The notes under the pieces: model-generated
The model's database searches: none
What the model was told of the DNA's origin: nothing
The model's input: only the letters and a program-made list of their open reading frames with translations
Made by a program: the position numbers and the translations under genes
Shown here: positions 22,703 through 30,935 of the stretch, piece by piece
Layout of the letters: each line of letters starts with the position of its first letter
How positions within the stretch are numbered: position 1 is the stretch's first letter
Source: Cyclobacteriaceae bacterium
Lineage (GTDB): Bacteria > Bacteroidota > Bacteroidia > Cytophagales > Cyclobacteriaceae
Reading direction: 5' to 3'
Assembly (NCBI GenBank): GCA_020436085.1
Contig: JAGQYM010000047.1
Coordinates: forward strand, 1 to 32,925
Length of the DNA: 32,925 nucleotides

Positions 22703-25321
22703 ATGAACTTTGAAAAATTCACGATAAAATCGCAGGAGGCACTTCAGAAGTCAGCAGAGATTGCCATTGGTAATCAAAACCAGGCTATTGAACCCGCTCA
22801 CCTGCTAAAAGCGATAATTGAGACAGATGAAAACGTCTCCACTTACCTGTTCAAAAAATTAAACGTCAGTGAGTCAATTCTGGCTAACAAGCTGGAGGAG
22901 ATCATGAACACATTTCCAAAAGTAACTGGTCAACAGCCACACCTTTCCGCTACAGCGAATCAAGTTCTGCAAAACGCAGAAAAAGAATTGCGTGAACTGA
23001 AGGATGAGTACATCGCTGTTGAACATTTGCTGCTCGCGCTGCTCAATACCAAAGACAAAGTTTCTGCAGTGATGAAGGACGCGGGGTTCGAAAGGTCGGC
23101 ATTAATCAAAGCGATTAAAGAGTTACGCGGTGGCGCGAAAGTAACTGATCAAAATGCGGAAGCGAAATACAAATCATTGGAGCGGTATTCCAAAAACCTG
23201 AACGACCTGGCCAAGAAAGGAAAAATTGATCCTGTTATTGGTAGAGATGAGGAGATCAGGCGGGTTTTGCAAATCCTTTCAAGAAGGACAAAGAACAATC
23301 CAATACTATTAGGAGAACCCGGTGTTGGTAAAACAGCTATCGTTGAAGGTATGGCACAACGCATCGTAGATGGTGACGTGCCTGAAAACCTGAAGGACAA
23401 AATCCTTGTGTCACTGGACATGGGATTATTGGTAGCCGGAGCCAAATACAAAGGTGAGTTTGAAGAAAGACTCAAAGCCGTGATCAAAGAAGTAGTCGAC
23501 TCGAACGGGCAAATCATTTTGTTTATCGATGAGATTCACACCCTGGTAGGTGCTGGTGGCGGTGGTGAAGGTGCGATGGACGCTGCCAATCTATTAAAAC
23601 CTGCGTTGGCCAGAGGTGAGCTTCATGCTATTGGTGCTACCACTCTAAAGGAGTATCAAAAATATATTGAGAAAGACAAAGCACTTGAAAGAAGATTTCA
23701 ATCTGTGGTTGTGGATGAACCCTCAGTCGAGGACTCAATTTCAATACTTCGCGGTATCAAAGACAAATATGAACTCCATCATGGCGTGAGGATTAAAGAT
23801 GATGCTGTGATTTCAGCCGTTGAATTGTCGCATCGTTACATTTCAGATCGCTTTCTCCCAGATAAAGCTATCGACCTGATGGACGAAGCTGCATCCAAAC
23901 TTAGATTGGAAATGGACTCAATGCCCGAGGAACTTGACGAGTTGAACAGGAAGATCATGCAACTGGAGATCGAGCGTGAGGCCATTCGAAGAGAGAAGGA
24001 TAAAGAAAAAGAATCTGTGCTCAACAAAGTGATTGCTGAGTTATCTGAATCAAGAAATGCCTTGAAAGCACGTTGGGAAAATGAGAAGGGAGTTGTGCAC
24101 GGCATTCAACGTGAAAAGGAAAATATAGATAAACTGAAGTTCGAAGCTGAAAAAGCAGAGAAAGCGGGAGACTACGGGACAGTCGCAGAGATTCGCTATG
24201 GTAAGATCACGGAAGCGGAACAAAGATTGAAAGACCTGCAACAGCAAATGAAAGATTTGCAGGGCGATCATTCGCTACTTAAAGAAGAAGTAGACAGTGA
24301 AGACATTGCTGAAGTGGTGGCCAAATGGACGGGCATCCCTGTATCAAAAATGCTTCAGAGCGAAAGAGAAAAATTATTAACACTGGAAGATGAACTAGGC
24401 AAACGCGTAGCAGGGCAAGAAGAGGCAATTCACGCCTTGAGTGACGCAGTGAGAAGAAGCCGCGCAGGCTTGCAAGATCCGAAACGCCCCATTGGTTCAT
24501 TCATCTTTATGGGCACTACGGGTGTGGGTAAAACAGAATTGTCAAAAGCCCTTGCCGAATATCTCTTCAATGACGAAAACGCCATGGTGCGCATTGACAT
24601 GAGTGAGTATCAGGAAAGGCACTCAGTAAGCAGATTGATAGGTGCCCCTCCCGGATATGTTGGATATGATGAGGGCGGTCAGCTTACCGAAGCAGTAAGA
24701 CGCAAGCCTTATTCAGTAATCCTGTTGGATGAAATCGAAAAAGCGCATCCTGATGTATTCAACATTTTGTTGCAAGTGTTAGACGATGGTCGACTGACTG
24801 ATAACAAAGGTCGTGTGGCGAACTTTAAAAACACGATCATCATCATGACGACTAACATTGGTTCGCACATTATTCAGGAAAGTTTTGAGAGCATCAGCGA
24901 GCAGAACTACTTCGAAATACTGGAAGACACGAAAGAAAAGGTAGTGGACTTGTTAAAGAAATCGGTGAGGCCTGAGTTTATCAACCGTATTGACGACATT
25001 ATCATGTTCAGGCCGCTAAGCAAGACTGATGTGAGAAAGATTGTGGGAATTCAGTTTGGGCTGATTCAAAAACGACTAGATGAAACAGGAATAAAAGTGG
25101 ATATCTCGGAGGCAGCCCTGGATCGCTTGGCTCAACTGGGGTTTGATCCTCAGTATGGAGCAAGACCGTTGAAGAGAGTATTGCAGAGAGAAATCCTCAA
25201 TGAACTTTCCAAACAGATACTAGCTGGTAAGATTCACAAGGACTCTGTTATCTATATCGATTTGAAAAACGAGGTTGAGTTTGAATTTCAAAACCTCGAC
25301 CCAGTAGAGGAAGTACATTAA
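22703..25321 (+). CDS. clpB: ATP-dependent disaggregase ClpB
   Basis: The start at 22703 ([17 protein letters not shown]) is the normal ClpB N-terminus; an upstream in-frame start at 22649 would add 18 unrelated residues. The 872-residue protein holds the Clp_N repeat domain, AAA+ 1 with Walker A GEPGVGKT and the [11 protein letters not shown] Walker B, and the long coiled-coil M-domain (about 400-530, [14 protein letters not shown]). AAA+ 2 follows with [21 protein letters not shown] and the pore-loop GYVGYDEGG, then the C-terminal D2-small domain. It rescues aggregated proteins with the DnaK system after heat or oxidative stress. It is monocistronic, bounded by a strong terminator. Length is normal for the family. 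Confidence 0.98.
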   Translation: MNFEKFTIKSQEALQKSAEIAIGNQNQAIEPAHLLKAIIETDENVSTYLFKKLNVSESILANKLEEIMNTFPKVTGQQPHLSATANQVLQNAEKELRELKDEYIAVEHLLLALLNTKDKVSAVMKDAGFERSALIKAIKELRGGAKVTDQNAEAKYKSLERYSKNLNDLAKKGKIDPVIGRDEEIRRVLQILSRRTKNNPILLGEPGVGKTAIVEGMAQRIVDGDVPENLKDKILVSLDMGLLVAGAKYKGEFEERLKAVIKEVVDSNGQIILFIDEIHTLVGAGGGGEGAMDAANLLKPALARGELHAIGATTLKEYQKYIEKDKALERRFQSVVVDEPSVEDSISILRGIKDKYELHHGVRIKDDAVISAVELSHRYISDRFLPDKAIDLMDEAASKLRLEMDSMPEELDELNRKIMQLEIEREAIRREKDKEKESVLNKVIAELSESRNALKARWENEKGVVHGIQREKENIDKLKFEAEKAEKAGDYGTVAEIRYGKITEAEQRLKDLQQQMKDLQGDHSLLKEEVDSEDIAEVVAKWTGIPVSKMLQSEREKLLTLEDELGKRVAGQEEAIHALSDAVRRSRAGLQDPKRPIGSFIFMGTTGVGKTELSKALAEYLFNDENAMVRIDMSEYQERHSVSRLIGAPPGYVGYDEGGQLTEAVRRKPYSVILLDEIEKAHPDVFNILLQVLDDGRLTDNKGRVANFKNTIIIMTTNIGSHIIQESFESISEQNYFEILEDTKEKVVDLLKKSVRPEFINRIDDIIMFRPLSKTDVRKIVGIQFGLIQKRLDETGIKVDISEAALDRLAQLGFDPQYGARPLKRVLQREILNELSKQILAGKIHKDSVIYIDLKNEVEFEFQNLDPVEEVH

Positions 25322-25327
25322 CCAACA

Positions 25328-25358
25328 AAAACGCCCCGTTATGCGGGGCGTTTTGTTT
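25328..25358. terminator. Strong bidirectional rho-independent terminator
   Basis: The hairpin is AAAACGCCCCG (25328-25338), loop TTATG, CGGGGCGTTTT (25344-25354), then GTTTTA. The 11-bp stem, with A-run on one side and T-run on the other, can stop transcription from both clpB (+) and the convergent potassium-channel gene (-), whose stop codon lies at 25358-25360. Confidence 0.9.
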
Positions 25359-26425
25359 TATTCTGCTCTGAAAAGTCCCTCCTCTATGTGGAACATTCGT
25401 TTTAGCTTCTGCTGTCCCTTCCTGTCCATCAACAGAATTAGGTAGTCCCCCTGCTCAATTGTCATTGAGCCCTCTGGGTTTTTGAACATTTTTCGTTGGC
25501 CGTCTACTTTTTTTACAATTCCGATCAACACAACATTACTTTCCTTTTTTAAATCGAAAAACGCCTTGTCGTAATACATTCCCGCCAGGGGATTATCCTT
25601 TCGCACCACTACCTGCTTCATGTCATATTCATCATCGTCATGCGCATATGCAATAATCTCTTCACTAAAGAGTGCCACATCCGGTTCGTAGATATAGCTT
25701 GCCAATAATTTGGATGATATTTCATTCTTGGAGATCGCATAAGTGACACCTGCATGATGGAAAGTACTTTTCAAATTTCCGTTGTCAAGTGTCACTACAT
25801 AATTCAGATTGTCAAAATGCTTCTTTAGGTTGATGATGTACACCAACTTTTCAGTGTCATCAGCCAGATTCACGAATATGATGGAGGAATTACGAATATT
25901 CGCTTTTTCCATCAGTTCAAAATTGTTGTAATCCGAGTACAGCGTGTATACCAAATCCGATGAATAGTATTCACGAATGATGTCAATATCCATTCGATCT
26001 TTAGTGATCACCGCCACCTTTTTTCCGGCAGCTGTTAGATGCTCCATCACCGACTGGCTGAATTCATTCCAGCCTATCACTACCACGTGATCTGAAAAGG
26101 ATGTGCCATTAAGGCCCAAAGCCTTGTTTTCTTTTAGTGTACTCATAATGCTTGCGATCTGTCCTATAATAAAACCATAGACACCCAAACTGGAAAGAAG
26201 GAAGACAAATCCGAGCATCCGTCCTTCATAGGTCACCGGATACACATCTCCATAACCCACAGTAGTAAGGGTGGCAATTGCATACCAAACTCCGTCTTGC
26301 ACGGTAACTATCCTTGCATCCTGAGCTCCCTGCTCCAGCAAAAGCATCCAGTAAACCAGCATGCTATAAGCCGAAAGCAAGATGATAATAGTGATTAAAG
26401 TCTTTCTGTAGACGGGTTGATTCAT
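25358..26425 (-). CDS. Two-TM potassium channel with RCK (TrkA-N/TrkA-C) domains
   Basis: This 355-residue protein has a first TM helix at about 9-29 (LITIIILLSAYSMLVYWML), a pore loop ending in the selectivity filter TVGYGD (55-60), and a second TM helix (about 68-93). A Rossmann RCK-N domain follows (VVVIGWNEFSQSV, with a G-rich-like VIGWNE), then a TrkA-C-type C-terminal domain (LAGMYYDKAFFDLKKESNVVLIGI). It resembles MthK/Kch-type channels gated by cytosolic ligands such as Ca2+ or nucleotides. Here the usual GxGxxG of NAD-binding RCK is GWNEFS, so nucleotide binding is doubtful. It is monocistronic and convergent with clpB. The family is firm. Confidence 0.93.
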   Translation of the reverse strand: MNQPVYRKTLITIIILLSAYSMLVYWMLLLEQGAQDARIVTVQDGVWYAIATLTTVGYGDVYPVTYEGRMLGFVFLLSSLGVYGFIIGQIASIMSTLKENKALGLNGTSFSDHVVVIGWNEFSQSVMEHLTAAGKKVAVITKDRMDIDIIREYYSSDLVYTLYSDYNNFELMEKANIRNSSIIFVNLADDTEKLVYIINLKKHFDNLNYVVTLDNGNLKSTFHHAGVTYAISKNEISSKLLASYIYEPDVALFSEEIIAYAHDDDEYDMKQVVVRKDNPLAGMYYDKAFFDLKKESNVVLIGIVKKVDGQRKMFKNPEGSMTIEQGDYLILLMDRKGQQKLKRMFHIEEGLFRAE

Positions 26426-26496
26426 CTTCGCAATTGCCTTCGGTCAAATAACTGAAAAGAATGCGAAATAAAAATGTCGGCAGGCAATAAACTAAA

Positions 26497-26512
26497 TACG
26501 AAAATATTCGTA
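26497..26512. promoter_or_regulatory. BlaI-type operator 1 (TACGAA-N4-TTCGTA)
   Basis: This is a perfect 6-4-6 palindrome upstream of the BlaI-like gene. Its arms are identical to the second copy at 26554; the centre-to-centre distance is 57 bp. It lies upstream of the TAATCTTG promoter-like element at 26543. Confidence 0.7.
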
Positions 26513-26542
26513 TTAAATCTTGGAAACGATCAATAGAAGCTA

Positions 26543-26550
26543 TAATCTTG
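26543..26550 (+). promoter_or_regulatory. Candidate -7 element of the blaI-M56 operon (TAATCTTG)
   Basis: TAATCTTG differs from TAnnTTTG by one base and lies between the two TACGAA palindromes, 23 bp before the BlaI start. Repressor binding at the flanking operators would be expected to block it. Confidence 0.35.
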
Positions 26551-26553
26551 AAT

Positions 26554-26569
26554 TACGAAATTATTCGTA
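26554..26569. promoter_or_regulatory. BlaI-type operator 2 (TACGAA-N4-TTCGTA)
   Basis: This is a second perfect 6-4-6 palindrome with the same arms as operator 1, ending four bases before the ATG at 26574, just where a repressor would occlude the transcript start. The two copies make autorepression of this operon the obvious reading. Confidence 0.75.
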
Positions 26570-26573
26570 GATA

Positions 26574-26966
26574 ATGACTGGAAAAAACACATCGGTGAAA
26601 CCCACGGGAAAGGAACTCGAAATCCTGCAAGTGATTTGGGAGAAAGAATCGTGTAGCGTGAAGGATATTCACAAGGCCATGGGTGGTGACCAGAAAAATG
26701 GCTACACCACGATTCTCAAACTTCTGCAGATCATGTTTGAAAAGGGAATCGTGAGCAGGAAGAAAAGTGGGAAGCTTCACCTCTACGAAGCGTCTGTAAC
26801 AAAAGAAAACACCAAACAGCAGCTGGTGGATAAACTCATCGAAACTGTTTTCGAGGGATCAGCTTCTGAACTGGTGATGAGCGCATTGGGAAATACGAAG
26901 TCTTCCAAAGAAGAAATCAAAGCCATCAGAGCTTATCTTGATAAAATCGAAGGAGGTGACAAATGA
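26574..26966 (+). CDS. BlaI/MecI-family transcriptional repressor
   Basis: This 130-residue winged-helix protein starts with KPTGKELEILQVIWEKESCSVKDIHKAM and the recognition region GYTTILKLLQIMFEKGIVSRKKSG, the BlaI/MecI pattern. The C-terminal helices (QQLVDKLIETVFEGSASELV) form the dimerisation part. It should bind the two flanking palindromes as a dimer. Its ATGA stop/start overlap with the downstream M56 gene makes a translationally coupled pair, as in blaI-blaR1/mecI-mecR1, where the membrane peptidase cleaves or triggers loss of the repressor. In Bacteroidota such pairs are frequently unrelated to beta-lactam resistance, and no beta-lactamase gene is adjacent. Confidence 0.94.
   Translation: MTGKNTSVKPTGKELEILQVIWEKESCSVKDIHKAMGGDQKNGYTTILKLLQIMFEKGIVSRKKSGKLHLYEASVTKENTKQQLVDKLIETVFEGSASELVMSALGNTKSSKEEIKAIRAYLDKIEGGDK
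26951..26956 (+). promoter_or_regulatory. Strong Shine-Dalgarno (AGGAGG) for the M56 gene
   Basis: AGGAGG lies six bases before the ATG at 26963, inside the end of the blaI-like gene. Near-perfect anti-SD complementarity stands out in this window, where most starts lack an SD. Confidence 0.6.
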
Positions 26967-28993
26967 TGAATTTAATTAATCTCATACCGTCCTACATCAT
27001 CAATGCCATTGGGTGGACTTTGATTCACACGCTATGGCAGGGAGCACTGATCGCAATTACTGTGACCATTGCTTTGAAAATGATTCCCGCAAGGATGTCA
27101 AATCTTCGCTACGGCCTAGCTTGTTCAGCGATGGCCATACTGTTTATTCTCTCCGTTGGTACTTTCATTTATGTAATAGAGCCACCCGTTCCAACCGACC
27201 TGTCGCTTTCATATGTCGTTCTTGTTAATGGAATGTTTGATACCACCTCGTCTGGATTTGACTTGCGAACTTTGATCGGAGCTGTGAACAGCAACATGAC
27301 TTCCATATTCTGGATTTGGGTGCTAGGTGTTGTTGTATTTGCTATTCGCTTTGGTGGCGGACTTCTTTACATCCATCAGTTAAAGAAGAAAGTGATCAGT
27401 GTTGAAAAGCAATGGATCGACAAACTAGATCACCTGAAGAACAAACTCGGTGTAAAATCGATGGTCAGAATCTTTGAATCCGTTCACGTCAGCAAGCCTA
27501 TGGTTTTTGGTTACGTCAAACCGATGATCATCCTCCCTTTAGGAATGCTTACTGGATTGCCAACTCAACAAATTGAGTCAATTCTTATTCACGAGTTAGT
27601 CCACATTAAGCGTCATGACTTTTTAGTTAACCTCATTCAATCGTTGATGGAGATCGTTCTCTTCTTTAATCCTTTCGTGTGGATTCTCTCGTCAATGGTA
27701 AGAACCGAAAGGGAGTTCTGCTGCGATGATCAGGTGATTCGGGCAGGTTCAATGTCGATCGACTATGTGCAAGCCCTCGCGAGCCTTGAGGAAGGAAGCT
27801 TCAGAACGCCAGCACTCGCCATGGCATTGGGCAGAGACAAATTTCAAGTATTCAACAGAATCAAAAGAATTATGGAAAAATCAGTAAACAACGAGCCCAA
27901 CAAAGTACGCCCTGCCGCTTTGCTTATCCTGATAGGTACCGCACTTGCTTGCGCATCATGGCTGGCTCCTGAAAAGCTTAATAACTCCAACATCGGTCCG
28001 GATGCAAGCCTGGCTATGACTGCACCAGCTGATACGACATCCCGACCCAGAAAAAACAAGACCAAAGACAAGGCGAAGTCCGCTGACAAATCCAAATCAA
28101 AAACTGAATCAATCAGTGACAACTCTGAAAGGAGTGAAGACACAAGTACACAAAACTTTCATGTCACGGATGACGATGGAAGAAGCGCCAGCTATTCGCG
28201 AAAAGTAATTACCACATATGACGAAGATGGAAATCCACATGAGGAGGTAATTGAAGAATATGACGGTGACGAAGACCTAAGACATCTGTTCTCCAGCCAC
28301 GGTAACTTTTCTTTCGCTATACCAGCGATACCCAATATCCCGGCAATTCCTAACATCCCAGCGATTCCTAATATTCCCAACATTCCTGCCGTGCCAGTCG
28401 CCCCTTTTGGATCTTTTTATTACTACGATGATAATGATAGCACTCCCGGATTCCGCCACTTCTCGCATCGGGATCAAGAGGAATGGGAAGAATTTGGACG
28501 TCAAATGGAGGAGAACTTTGAAAAATTCGGAAGAGAAAGCGAGGAGTTTGGGCGGATGATGGAGGCGTGGGCTGACGAATTTTCAAATGGATTTCAATTC
28601 CAGTTCGATGGTTTCGACAGAGATTTTGACATAAAGATGGATGACTTTCACGAACGAATGAGTGAATTTCAAAATAGTGACGAATTCAACTATCACTTAG
28701 ATAAGAGCCTGGAAGAGCTGGAGAGAGGCCTTCGCAAAATGAAGGAGAGTATGAGAATCTCTGATGAAGAATTAAAAAATATAGATAAGAATTTCAAGCA
28801 GTATGAGGCCGAACTGAGAGATCAATTAATAAAAGACGGTTATCTCAAAAAAGGGGAGAAAGTAGAATCTATGTCGTGGGGCGATGGCAAGCTTACTGTC
28901 AACGGTATTCGGATTAAAGATTCTGACGTAAAAAAGTACGAAACGCTCTCGGAAAAATTCTTTGACGGTAAACGCGGATTCTACATTCACTAG
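26963..28993 (+). CDS. M56 (BlaR1-like) membrane metallopeptidase with Ile-Pro repeat and acidic tail
   Basis: This 676-residue protein has four TM helices in the first about 330 residues (e.g. 12-36, 50-72, 113-137). The zinc motif HELVHIKRHD has H210, E211 and H214, and a downstream helix supplies EREFCCDDQVI, as in M56 BlaR1/MecR1. A late hydrophobic helix near 313-328 (PAALLILIGTALACASW) would be a further TM segment. After that there is no penicillin-binding sensor domain. Instead there is a K/S/D/E-rich linker, three copies of the hexapeptide PAIPNI (454-471), then an acidic, Phe-rich helical region (EEFGRQMEENFEKFGRESEE) and a small C-terminal domain (KYETLSEKFFDGKRGFYIH). It should act on the BlaI-like repressor in response to an unknown, non-beta-lactam signal. 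Its end shares a CTAG with the convergent cytochrome gene. Confidence 0.9.
   Translation: MMNLINLIPSYIINAIGWTLIHTLWQGALIAITVTIALKMIPARMSNLRYGLACSAMAILFILSVGTFIYVIEPPVPTDLSLSYVVLVNGMFDTTSSGFDLRTLIGAVNSNMTSIFWIWVLGVVVFAIRFGGGLLYIHQLKKKVISVEKQWIDKLDHLKNKLGVKSMVRIFESVHVSKPMVFGYVKPMIILPLGMLTGLPTQQIESILIHELVHIKRHDFLVNLIQSLMEIVLFFNPFVWILSSMVRTEREFCCDDQVIRAGSMSIDYVQALASLEEGSFRTPALAMALGRDKFQVFNRIKRIMEKSVNNEPNKVRPAALLILIGTALACASWLAPEKLNNSNIGPDASLAMTAPADTTSRPRKNKTKDKAKSADKSKSKTESISDNSERSEDTSTQNFHVTDDDGRSASYSRKVITTYDEDGNPHEEVIEEYDGDEDLRHLFSSHGNFSFAIPAIPNIPAIPNIPAIPNIPNIPAVPVAPFGSFYYYDDNDSTPGFRHFSHRDQEEWEEFGRQMEENFEKFGRESEEFGRMMEAWADEFSNGFQFQFDGFDRDFDIKMDDFHERMSEFQNSDEFNYHLDKSLEELERGLRKMKESMRISDEELKNIDKNFKQYEAELRDQLIKDGYLKKGEKVESMSWGDGKLTVNGIRIKDSDVKKYETLSEKFFDGKRGFYIH
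28322..28375 (+). repeat. Three in-frame 18-bp repeats encoding PAIPNI
   Basis: Three tandem 18-bp units encode P-A-I-P-N-I (residues 454-471 of the M56 protein), with a further PNIPAV-PVAP degenerate run to about 28405. Codons vary between units, so the repeat is old or under protein-level selection rather than a fresh slippage product. Confidence 0.8.
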
Positions 28994-29415
28994 CGCGACT
29001 CACACTTTTCAAGAATTGAAGAAACGCGTGTTACTTCAATCATTCCCTTGTCATGCGTCCAGTTGTTGTAGATGTAGGTAGCAATTTCAGCTACTTCCAA
29101 ATCTGAAAGTAAGGGCACGCCAGGCATCGGCTGATTGTATGCTTTACCGTTGACGATAATCTCGCCTGACTTTCCGTTTTTGATCAGGCAAATTACTGAG
29201 TCAATGTTTTGATCCATGAAATCAGATTCATCCAGTGGCGGATAAAGAAGCCCTAGACCTTTCCCAGATTTCTGATGACAGTTGCTACAATGTGTAACAT
29301 AGAGTTCTTCGCCCTGAACAATATATTGCTGAAATTTTGAGTCGCGACTCTTTCCGCCAGGCCCACATCCCCAAATCAGAATTGATCCAAAAAGCAGAAC
29401 CACCCACCTATTCAT
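28990..29415 (-). CDS. Monohaem cytochrome c lipoprotein
   Basis: This 141-residue protein has a lipobox (IWGC, Cys17), so it is anchored in the periplasm. The haem motif CSNCH is at 43-47, and the axial Met is likely M97 in YNQPMPGVP; the LSDLEVAEIATYIYNNW helix completes the class I cytochrome c fold. It is a probable electron carrier for a terminal oxidase or another redox enzyme. It is the last gene of the MOSC-SCO-cytochrome minus-strand operon, overlapping the SCO gene by 8 bp. Its stop shares CTAG with the convergent M56 gene. The family is firm; the redox partner is unknown. Confidence 0.93.
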   Translation of the reverse strand: MNRWVVLLFGSILIWGCGPGGKSRDSKFQQYIVQGEELYVTHCSNCHQKSGKGLGLLYPPLDESDFMDQNIDSVICLIKNGKSGEIIVNGKAYNQPMPGVPLLSDLEVAEIATYIYNNWTHDKGMIEVTRVSSILEKCESR

Positions 29416-30019
29416 ATTCCTTCTTCAGCCGCGCGATGTCTGCAATCAGCCTGTTGACATCATCCTCTTTTGTGCCATCGTACTTACCACGAATACGCTG
29501 CTGCTTGTCAACCAGCAGGAAAGCGCCACTGTGAATAAACCCATCGGGCTCCGACTTATCCTCCATTGCGGTGGCGAAGTAACTCGTCTGGGCGATCTTG
29601 TAAATTGAATCCTTTACACCCGTCACAAAATGCCAGCGGTCGCTGGAAACACCAAGACGTTCTGCAAATGAATGAAGTAACGCAACCGTATCATATTCCG
29701 GATCGATGGAGTGTGAAAGCAATTTTACATCAGGAATGTCAGACGTTGCCTCATAAACTCGCAACATCTGAGTTTTCATTATCGGACAAATGGTTCTGCA
29801 TGAAGTGAAGAAGAAATCTGCAACATAAATCTGGTCCTTAAACGTGTCGTTCGTAATCAGCGAACTGTCTTGATCAACAAACTTAAAATTGGCGATGTGG
29901 TGATACACTGTATCATTTCCGACAACCTCTCGTTGACCGAATATAGGAAGCGGTTGCTCTTTTTTCTTGCAAGCAGAAAGAATCAGCAGTGAGATAAAAA
30001 TTAATGCTCCGTACTTCAT
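29408..30019 (-). CDS. SCO1/SenC-family copper chaperone lipoprotein
   Basis: This 203-residue protein has the lipobox LSAC (Cys17). The thioredoxin-fold copper site is CRTIC (C74, C78) inside FFFTSCRTICPIM, with the third ligand H163 in GFIHSGAFLLVD, so all Cu ligands are present. SCO proteins deliver copper to the CuA site of cytochrome c oxidase or act as thiol-disulfide reductases. It overlaps the MOSC gene by 4 bp (ATGA) upstream and the cytochrome c gene by 8 bp downstream, so the three are co-translated. Together with the cytochrome this points to assembly or function of a respiratory oxidase or a copper enzyme not in this window. Confidence 0.94.
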   Translation of the reverse strand: MKYGALIFISLLILSACKKKEQPLPIFGQREVVGNDTVYHHIANFKFVDQDSSLITNDTFKDQIYVADFFFTSCRTICPIMKTQMLRVYEATSDIPDVKLLSHSIDPEYDTVALLHSFAERLGVSSDRWHFVTGVKDSIYKIAQTSYFATAMEDKSEPDGFIHSGAFLLVDKQQRIRGKYDGTKEDDVNRLIADIARLKKEYE

Positions 30020-30837
30020 ATTAGCTGAACAGTTGAGTGAACTTGAATTTTGTCTCCTTCTTTAATGATATTATGATCAAGGGCTACCAGATTTGCACCG
30101 AAGTTGACCTTGTTATCAATCCTTCTAAACTTTGCAAGCGTGGCCAATGGCTCAGTCCCTTGCTTGCCCGTTTCAGGATCAATCGTAGTTAGCACACACC
30201 GGGCACATAACTTAAGATTGACAAATCTATTATCACCTATTGTAAACTCTCGCCAGGAATCTTCAGCGAATGGCTTCCCCCCGGAGAACACCAGATTGGG
30301 CCGAAAACGCTTCATAGAAATCGGTGCGCTAAGTCTATTATTGAGGTCATCCAGCGAACGCTGACCAATGATTAAAAAAGGATATCCATCCGCCAGACTT
30401 ACGTGCTCTTGATTTGTTGCGTAGCCTTGATCAACGAGTCGATCATTCTCCTCTGGGAAGAAAACCAACTTGCATGCAAGATTCATTTTCTCGGAAAACC
30501 ACTGACTATGCTCCTTGCTCAGCTCTGCAACTTTCACGGTGTCATCCCATATTGTAGCTTCAAAATGTTCACCGGTCCTTTCAGGATTTTTCGGAATCTC
30601 AATTATATCTCCCTCAAAGCGTACACTGAATGACTCTCCGAAATTGCCAAGCTTAAATTGCGACATCAGAGGAAAGGCTCGCTGCGTAATGAACATATTG
30701 TTTTCATCCATGAGCATGTATCGCCTGTCGTATTGAAATCCTTTTTCCATCACCTGGGCTGACGAAAGCCTGATGCCACCAAGCGACTTAACGGGGTAAA
30801 TCCAAATCTCTTCCAGCTTATATGTATCCATGTTCAC
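30016..30837 (-). CDS. MOSC-domain protein (YcbX/mARC-like)
   Basis: This 273-residue protein has an N-terminal MOSC_N beta-barrel (EEIWIYPVKSLGGIRLSSAQV, YDRRYMLMDEN) and a C-terminal MOSC domain. The domain contains FRPNLVFSGGKPFAEDSWREFTIG and the conserved LCARCVLTTIDPETG, whose Cys is the presumed molybdenum-cofactor ligand of YcbX and mARC. Such proteins use Moco to reduce N-hydroxylated compounds. No ferredoxin domain is fused here, unlike YcbX, so a separate electron donor is needed, perhaps the cytochrome c of this operon (inference). It is the first gene of the operon; two starts (30837, 30831) are possible. It is divergent from the Crp-like gene over about 98 bp. Confidence 0.88.
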   Translation of the reverse strand: MNMDTYKLEEIWIYPVKSLGGIRLSSAQVMEKGFQYDRRYMLMDENNMFITQRAFPLMSQFKLGNFGESFSVRFEGDIIEIPKNPERTGEHFEATIWDDTVKVAELSKEHSQWFSEKMNLACKLVFFPEENDRLVDQGYATNQEHVSLADGYPFLIIGQRSLDDLNNRLSAPISMKRFRPNLVFSGGKPFAEDSWREFTIGDNRFVNLKLCARCVLTTIDPETGKQGTEPLATLAKFRRIDNKVNFGANLVALDHNIIKEGDKIQVHSTVQLI

Positions 30838-30922
30838 TTAAAAGAATGCCACAAACTTAGTGATAGATGCATGATTGGCCACGGTCATTTGAATTTTTAA
30901 ACACTATTTTCTGTTCACGTGT

Positions 30923-30930
30923 TATATTTG
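30923..30930 (+). promoter_or_regulatory. Candidate -7 element (TATATTTG) of the Crp/Fnr gene
   Basis: This is an exact TAnnTTTG match, five bases before the ATG at 30936, implying a leaderless transcript. It supports 30936 as the true start rather than the in-frame upstream one at 30867. Confidence 0.45.
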
Positions 30931-30935
30931 AAGTT

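Noticed and set aside
26574-28993. Beta-lactam resistance operon (blaI-blaR1)
   Set aside because: The M56 protein has no penicillin-binding sensor domain and no beta-lactamase gene is next to it.
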